A DNA stretch of 64,000 bases, taken from NCBI GenBank assembly GCA_026005175.1, contig BPKO01000003.1:1-64000 (forward strand), in the 5' to 3' direction. Below the pieces are notes generated by a model. It did not search any database. It saw nothing but the letters and a program-made list of their open reading frames with translations, and had not been told where the DNA came from. Position numbers and translations under genes: made by a program. Shown here piece after piece: positions 58,349-64,000 of the stretch. Each line of letters starts with the position of its first letter. Position 1 is the stretch's first letter. Origin of the DNA: Candidatus Tectimicrobiota bacterium. GTDB taxonomy: Bacteria; Tectomicrobia; Entotheonellia; Entotheonellales; Entotheonellaceae.

Positions 58349-59975
58349 ATGCCTAGCGTGGACAAATCGGGGTGGGTGGTCGGCACCGTCCTGGCGCAGC
58401 AGGCCCAGGCGCGGGCCGAGCAGCCCTTTGTGCAGTTCGAAAACCAGCCCCCGCATACCTTCGGGGCCATGGACGAGAGCGCCAGCCGCCTCGCCAGGGC
58501 GCTGGCCGAGCTGGGGGTGCAGCACGGCGACCGGGTGCTGGTGATGCTGCCCAACAGTGTCGAGTTCTTGCAGGCCTGGTTTGGTATCAACCGCCTCGGC
58601 GCCGTGCTGGTGCCCATCAATACGGCATACAAAGGCGCCTTTCTGGAGCACGTGATCAACAACAGCGCCGCCCGCCTCATCCTCATCGATCGCGCTTACG
58701 TGCCGCAGCTGCAAGCCAGCGAAGCCCACGTGCCCCAGCTGCAAACGGCCATTGTCGCCGACACGTTTGGCACGACAGGCCCCTTGCCCGCTTTTGCCAG
58801 GCTGCGCACCCTTCCCTTTGCCGAGTTGCTGCAAGCGCCGCCCACGCCGCCCGCGGTGGCGGTGCACTACTACGATATCGGCGCCATCATGTACACGTCG
58901 GGCACCACCGGGCCTTCCAAAGGGGTGCTCATGCCCCACGCTCACCTCTACCTGTTTGGGTACAACAAGATCCGCGCCATCCGTCTGACGGCAGAAGACG
59001 TCTACTACTGCTGCATGCCGCTGTTTCACGCCAATGCCCTGTTCATGCAAGTCTACAGCAGCCTCATCGCCGGCTGCCGCCTGGTGCTGGCGCGCACGTT
59101 CAGTGCCAGCCGCTGGCTCGACGACATCCGCCGCTACCAGGCCACGGTGACCAACACCCTGGGGGTGATGACCGAGTTCATTTACCGGCAGCCGCCGCGG
59201 CCCCGAAGACGGCGACCACCGCCTGCGGGTCATCGTTGCCGTGCCCATTGCCCCCGAGTGGGGGGAAGCCTTCCAGCGGCGTTTCAAGACCAAGCTACTG
59301 GAGGCCTACGGCATGACCGAGATCAACATCCCCACTTACATGCCGTACGACGAAGGGCTGAGGCCGCGCTCCTGCGGCAAGCTGCTCGAAGAGTGGTTCG
59401 AGATGCGCATCGTCGACCCGGAGACCGACGAGCCCTTGCCACCTCACACGGTAGGGGAAATCGTGGTGCGCCCCAAGGAGCCCTGGTGCTTCATGGCCGG
59501 CTACAACGCCATGCCCGAAAAGACCGTCGAGGCCTGGCGCAACCTCTGGTTCCATACCGGCGATGCCGGCATGTACGACGAGGAGGGCTACTTTTACTTC
59601 GTCGACCGCCTCAAGGACTGCATCCGGCGGCGCGGCGAGAACATCTCCTCGTTCGAGGTGGAGCAGGTGCTCAACCGCCACGAGGCGGTAGCCGAGTCGG
59701 CGGTGGTGGCCGTCAAGTCGGAGTTTGCCGGCGGCGAAGACGAAGTCAAAGCCTGTATCGTGCTCAAGCCTAGCTACCGCCTCACCCCAGAAGCCCTACT
59801 CGACTACTGCCAGGAGCGCATGCCTTACTTTGCCGTGCCGCGCTATGTCGAGTTTGTCGACGCCCTGCCCAAAACGCCCACGGAGAAGATCCAAAAGCAC
59901 AAGCTGCGCGAGGCCGGCATCACCCCGGCCACTTGGGATCGGGAGAAGGCAGGCTACCGGCTGCGGCGTTCGTGA
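58349..59975 (+). CDS. AMP-dependent acyl-CoA ligase, CaiC-like (one apparent frameshift)
   Basis: About 541 residues. IMYTSGTTGPSKGVLMPHAH (A3), CMPLFHANALFMQVYSSLIA G, KLLEAYGMTEINIPTYMPYD (A5), WRNLWFHTGDAGMYDEEGYF (A7), RRRGENISSFEVEQVLNRHE (A8) and PTEKIQKHKLR with the adenylation Lys. A surplus C in CGGCCCCGAAG near 59205 breaks the frame. Substrate may be a carnitine-like or other polar acid, judging by similarity to ATP-dependent CaiC-type ligases. ATG 58349 after GGGGAGAAG. Confidence 0.87.
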
Positions 59976-59980
59976 GGCCT

Positions 59981-61216
59981 TTACTCCTGGGCCTTTTCCA
60001 GCACGGCGTGGAGCAAGACACTGGCCCCGGCAGCGGCGTCGGCCGGACTTATCGCTTCGGCTTCGTTGTGGCTGAGGCCGTCGCGGCAAGGAATGAAAAT
60101 CATCGCCGTGGGGCATACCTGCGCCAGGTACTTGGCATCGTGGCCGGCGCCGCTGATGATGTCGCGGTGCGGCAGCCCGAGGCGCTCGGCGGCGCGGCGC
60201 ACGGCGGCGATACAGTCGGGGTCAAACGCCGTCGGCGGCGCGTACCAGATCTCTTGCCACTGGCCCGCAAGCCGCTGCTCGGCGCAGACGCGGTCAAAGG
60301 CGGCGCGAAGCGCCTCGCTCATCGCCTGCAGGGTTTCGGCGTGGGGATGGCGCAGGTCAAGGGTGAAGTCCACACGGCCGGGAATGACGTTGCGGGAATT
60401 GGGATGCACCCGCAGCTCGCCCACCGTGGTGCGCGCCTCGGGGGCGTGCGCCGCCGCCACTTCAGAAGCGGCCTGGATCACGCGGGCAGCGCCCAGGAGG
60501 GCGTCGCGGCGTGCCGGCAAGGGCGTGGTGCCGGCATGGGCCGCCGTGCCCTCGAGGGTGCAGTCGACCCAGCGGATGCCCTGGATGCCGAGGACCACGC
60601 CGATGGTCTTGCCTTCTGCTTCGAGGATGGGCCCCTGTTCAATATGGGCCTCGAAGTACGCGTGCACCGGCTGGCCCCCGCAGGGGCGCGGGCCGGCGTA
60701 ACCGATACGGTCGAGCTCCTGGCCAATGCTCACTCCGTCGCGGTCGCAGCGCGACAGGCCGTAGTCAAGGGAGAACTCCCCGGCAAAGACCCCCGAAGCG
60801 ATCATGGCCGGGGCAAAGCGCGAGCCCTCCTCGTTGGTCCACACCACCACCTCGATGGGGCGGCGGGTTTCGCAGCGCAGGTCGTTGAGGGTGCGCACCA
60901 CTTCTAGCGCCGCCAGCACGCCGTACGCGCCATCGAACTTGCCTCCCGTGGGCTGCGAGTCCAGGTGGCTGCCGGTGAGCACCGGCGGCAGGTGATCTTC
61001 CTTGCCGGGGCGCCGGGCAAAGAGGTTGCCCATCTGGTCCACCTCGACGCGGCAGCCGGCCTCGCGTGCCCAGCGCACGAAGAGGTCACGCGCTTCACGG
61101 TCGGCGTCGGTGAGAGCCAGCCGGCACACCCCCCCGCGGGGCGTGGCACCGATCTGCGCCATCGCCATCAGCGCTTCCCACAGCCGCTCGCCGTTGACGG
61201 TCCAAGGTGCGTTCAT
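59981..61216 (-). CDS. N-carbamoyl-amino acid hydrolase / allantoate amidohydrolase-type M20 enzyme (HyuC-like)
   Basis: 411 residues. The dizinc motifs are complete: VLTGSHLDSQPTGGKFDGAY GVLAALE, VVVWTNEEGSRFAPAMIASG, ARRPIE..., FEAHIEQGPILEAEGKTIGV V, GTAAHAGTTPLPARRDAL and ISGAGHDAKYLAQVCPTAMI FIPCRDGLSHNEAE. The family removes the carbamoyl group from ring-opened hydantoins or ureides. That is the natural second step after either D-hydantoinase in this window, although the genes are far apart. Convergent with the CoA ligase; the aminotransferase lies 23 bases upstream. Confidence 0.9.
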   Translation of the reverse strand: MNAPWTVNGERLWEALMAMAQIGATPRGGVCRLALTDADREARDLFVRWAREAGCRVEVDQMGNLFARRPGKEDHLPPVLTGSHLDSQPTGGKFDGAYGVLAALEVVRTLNDLRCETRRPIEVVVWTNEEGSRFAPAMIASGVFAGEFSLDYGLSRCDRDGVSIGQELDRIGYAGPRPCGGQPVHAYFEAHIEQGPILEAEGKTIGVVLGIQGIRWVDCTLEGTAAHAGTTPLPARRDALLGAARVIQAASEVAAAHAPEARTTVGELRVHPNSRNVIPGRVDFTLDLRHPHAETLQAMSEALRAAFDRVCAEQRLAGQWQEIWYAPPTAFDPDCIAAVRRAAERLGLPHRDIISGAGHDAKYLAQVCPTAMIFIPCRDGLSHNEAEAISPADAAAGASVLLHAVLEKAQE

Positions 61217-61239
61217 CCTCGGCTCTCCTCTCCACGTTT

Positions 61240-62403
<1,164 letters not shown>

Positions 62404-62485
62404 GACTTATCCTCCCTGTAGCGAAAACACCCGGTGCTGCACTTCTAACAGAGTTTGCACCCAAAAGGAAGAGGACAGCGCGGCT

Positions 62486-62532
62486 CCTGAAGGCGACATG
62501 TTGTCACCTTCAGGGCGTGACAACATGTCGCC
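62486..62532. promoter_or_regulatory. two overlapping, mutually exclusive inverted repeats before the stress-protein operon
   Basis: GGCGACATGTTGTCAC (62492-62507) and GTGACAACATGTCGCC (62517-62532) are perfect 16-bp arms around a 9-base loop. The left arm also belongs to CCTGAAGG (62486-62493) / CCTTCAGG (62507-62514), which encloses GACA-TGT-TGTC. Both hairpins use the same bases. It lies between the aminotransferase (minus) and universal stress protein genes (plus). No gene is seen in 62404-62683. Confidence 0.6.
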
Positions 62533-62683
62533 CCCCTCCTGTGTGCTGTGGGGGACAGGAGATGGCAAGCCCGCAGGCCGGCTTGGTTGAACGCCCAGCG
62601 GGGGCTAGCTGGAATGGCACGACTCTTGGAAAGCAGAGGGCTTAAGAGGCCACAGCTCTGTCCGCTTGAGAAGGACGGCAACC

Positions 62684-63145
62684 ATGATCCCACAACACTT
62701 TCTTGTTCCACTGGACTTTAGTGCATACTCTGACCGCGCCCTTGATTACGCGGTCGAGCTGGCCCGCAAGCTCGGCGCCCGCCTCACCCTGCTGCACGTC
62801 ATTCATGCCATGCCGCTGGGCGTGCCAGAGGCCGGGGTGGCGCTGCCCGTCTCCTACTGGCAGCAGCTCGAAGCCGAAGTAGGGCAAATCATGAACCAGT
62901 ACCTGAGTAAAGTCGGCCAGGGAGGCATACGTGGCGAGGTGGTTATTGCCCACGGGGTTCCTTTTCAAGAAATCGTTGAGGCCGCCAAAGCCCGGCAAGC
63001 CGACCTCATCGTCATGGGCACGCACGGCCGCACCGGCTTGCAACACGTGCTGTTGGGCAGTGTGACGGAAAAAGTCATTCGCCTGGCACCGTGCCCAGTG
63101 CTCGTCGTGCGCGGGGCGGGTACAGCGGCGAAGGCCACGTCGTAG
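62684..63145 (+). CDS. universal stress protein (UspA family) 1
   Basis: 153 residues. IPQHFLVPLDFSAYSDRALD YA, TLLHVIHAMP and the ATP-binding signature LIVMGTHGRTGLQHVLLGSV TEKVIRLAPCPVLVVR. The G-2x-G-9x-G(S/T) motif is complete, so nucleotide binding is likely. ATG 62684 after AAGGACGG. First of three usp genes. Confidence 0.92.
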   Translation: MIPQHFLVPLDFSAYSDRALDYAVELARKLGARLTLLHVIHAMPLGVPEAGVALPVSYWQQLEAEVGQIMNQYLSKVGQGGIRGEVVIAHGVPFQEIVEAAKARQADLIVMGTHGRTGLQHVLLGSVTEKVIRLAPCPVLVVRGAGTAAKATS

Positions 63146-63157
63146 AGGAGGCGGGCC

Positions 63158-63661
63158 ATGGCGTTTCAACACATTCTGGCCCCTACCGATTTCTCTGCGC
63201 CAGCGCAGCAGGCACTGGGTTATGCCTTTGAGGAAGCCAAGCAGCACGAAGCAAAAGTCACCCTGCTGCACGTCTTGCCCCGGCAGGCAGGGGACGAAGT
63301 CTACTACCTCAAGGGCACACCCGCACCACCAATGAGTTTTGATCCCGACTTTGGCGGCCCGCTGCCACTGCCCTCGAGCACGCCGCCAGCGCTGCACCGC
63401 GACCGCTACGAAGAGGCAATGGCGCAGCTGCGCGACCTGATCCCCGCTGAGCTGGCCTCACGCTGCGAGGTGCGCGTTACGGCCGGCGACCCTGCCGAAG
63501 CGATCGTACGCATGGCGAGAGAGCTTGCCGCCGATCTCATCGTCATGGGCACGCACGGCCGCACCGGCTTGCAGCACGTGCTGTTGGGCAGCGTGGCCGA
63601 AAAAGTGGTGCGCCACGCGCCCTGTCCCGTCTTGACCATCCGGTATCGCGAAGCACAGTAA
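63158..63661 (+). CDS. universal stress protein (UspA family) 2
   Basis: 167 residues. FQHILAPTDFSAPAQQALGY AFEEAK, VTLLHVLPRQAGDEVYYLKG and LIVMGTHGRTGLQHVLLGSV AEKVVRHAPCPVLTI. The ATP motif is nearly identical in DNA to that of the preceding gene (63001-63080 against 63535-63614), suggesting a tandem duplication or gene conversion. An insertion of some 20 residues around GPLPLPSSTPPALHRDR sets it apart. Twelve bases after usp 1. Confidence 0.92.
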   Translation: MAFQHILAPTDFSAPAQQALGYAFEEAKQHEAKVTLLHVLPRQAGDEVYYLKGTPAPPMSFDPDFGGPLPLPSSTPPALHRDRYEEAMAQLRDLIPAELASRCEVRVTAGDPAEAIVRMARELAADLIVMGTHGRTGLQHVLLGSVAEKVVRHAPCPVLTIRYREAQ

Positions 63662-63674
63662 AGAAGGAGGAGGT

Positions 63675-64000
63675 ATGGACATTCTCGTGCCGACGGACTT
63701 CAAACCTGGCTCCCGAGCGGCCCTGGAGCGCGCCTTGGCCAGTCTTGCCCCTGAAGGAGGGAAGATTTACGTCCTCCACGTCATTGACCAGCAGTTCGTC
63801 GAGCAGGCGGCGGCCCTGTTTCCCCCCGCCACCGCTGCCGAGGTGCGCACCCGCCTGGAGGCACAGGCACACCAGCACTATGCCAGGCTGGTTGAGGGGC
63901 TCGACAGCGGCCGTGCCGAGCTCGATTTCCTGGTTGTCGAAGGGGTGCCCTTCCTGAAAATCGTGCAGCTGGCGCGCGATTTTGACGTGGACCTGATCGT
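63675..64000 (+). CDS. universal stress protein (UspA family) 3, cut by the right edge
   Basis: 108 codons visible. MDILVPTDFKPGSRAALERA, KIYVLHVIDQQFVEQAAALF and VEGVPFLKIVQLARDFDVDL I, where the GTHGR motif would follow outside the window. ATG 63675 after AAGGAGGAGG, 13 bases behind usp 2. Confidence 0.85.
   Translation, partial: MDILVPTDFKPGSRAALERALASLAPEGGKIYVLHVIDQQFVEQAAALFPPATAAEVRTRLEAQAHQHYARLVEGLDSGRAELDFLVVEGVPFLKIVQLARDFDVDLI

Overview
The window is a high-GC bacterial chromosome segment from a Gram-negative organism. It carries a MucR/Ros-type regulator, a TlpA-like periplasmic thioredoxin, an RND pump with its adaptor, a HupE/UreJ membrane protein and an RpoD-like sigma factor. 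The mixture of hydantoinases, LLM-class flavin oxidoreductases, CoA ligases, VOC enzymes and probable selenoproteins suggests an uncultured lineage of the Tectomicrobia/Entotheonella or deltaproteobacterial sort. This is an impression from gene content; no rRNA or other marker was found to test it.

Layout. 0-5.7 kb: end of a MucR-like regulator, then an acetamidase / LLM oxidoreductase / malate synthase-like operon on the minus strand, divergent from an HpaB-type flavin monooxygenase. 5.7-10.2 kb: glycogen breakdown (glgP, glgX). 10.5-15.1 kb: a compact five-gene minus-strand operon with two tandem paralogous 4Fe-4S proteins, a small HTH-like protein, an acyl-CoA ligase and a P-loop protein. 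15.3-20.5 kb: ketopantoate reductase-like protein, D-hydantoinase-like protein, penicillin acylase-like protein and a small membrane protein. 20.5-28.1 kb: fused HyuA-HyuB hydantoinase, two MaoC hotdog proteins, amidohydrolase, extradiol dioxygenase and a VOC protein. 28.1-29.3 kb: two adjacent thiol-redox genes, each with an in-frame TGA exactly where the catalytic Cys should be; they are read here as selenoproteins. 29.4-33.8 kb: heptad-repeat coiled-coil protein, PNPOx protein, nfeD-floA and yhbY. 33.8-36.0 kb: an inserted segment with a DUF4143 ATPase and a 309-bp element with 23-bp inverted ends, flanked by imperfect ~100-bp direct repeats. 36-46.4 kb: LLM oxidoreductase, serine hydrolase, HEAT-repeat protein, HupE/UreJ protein, secreted cyclase, a DUF433/DUF5615 toxin-antitoxin-like pair, aminotransferase, second D-hydantoinase and a gamma-glutamylcyclotransferase. 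46.5-51.9 kb: IS630-type HTH fragment, then a frameshift-riddled RND pump and divergent adaptor. 51.9-64 kb: SDR, Lon, sigma factor, CutA, MetF-like reductase, acyl-CoA ligase, N-carbamoyl amino acid hydrolase, aminotransferase and a run of three universal stress proteins.

Function. The recurrent theme is hydrolysis of amides and cyclic amides: acetamidase, two dihydropyrimidinase-like hydantoinases, the HyuA-HyuB fusion, an HyuC-like carbamoylase, a penicillin acylase and a cyclase. Aminotransferases, CoA ligases and VOC/LLM oxidoreductases could take the products further.

Quality. At least fifteen genes are broken by single-base indels in short G/C or A runs although both halves keep family-like sequence. 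The density is extreme in floA (32.6-32.9 kb), the RND locus (47.2-51.7 kb) and the sigma N-terminus (56.3-56.4 kb). I treat these as probable sequence errors, and coordinates of such genes span all frames. No rRNA, tRNA or CRISPR array was seen.
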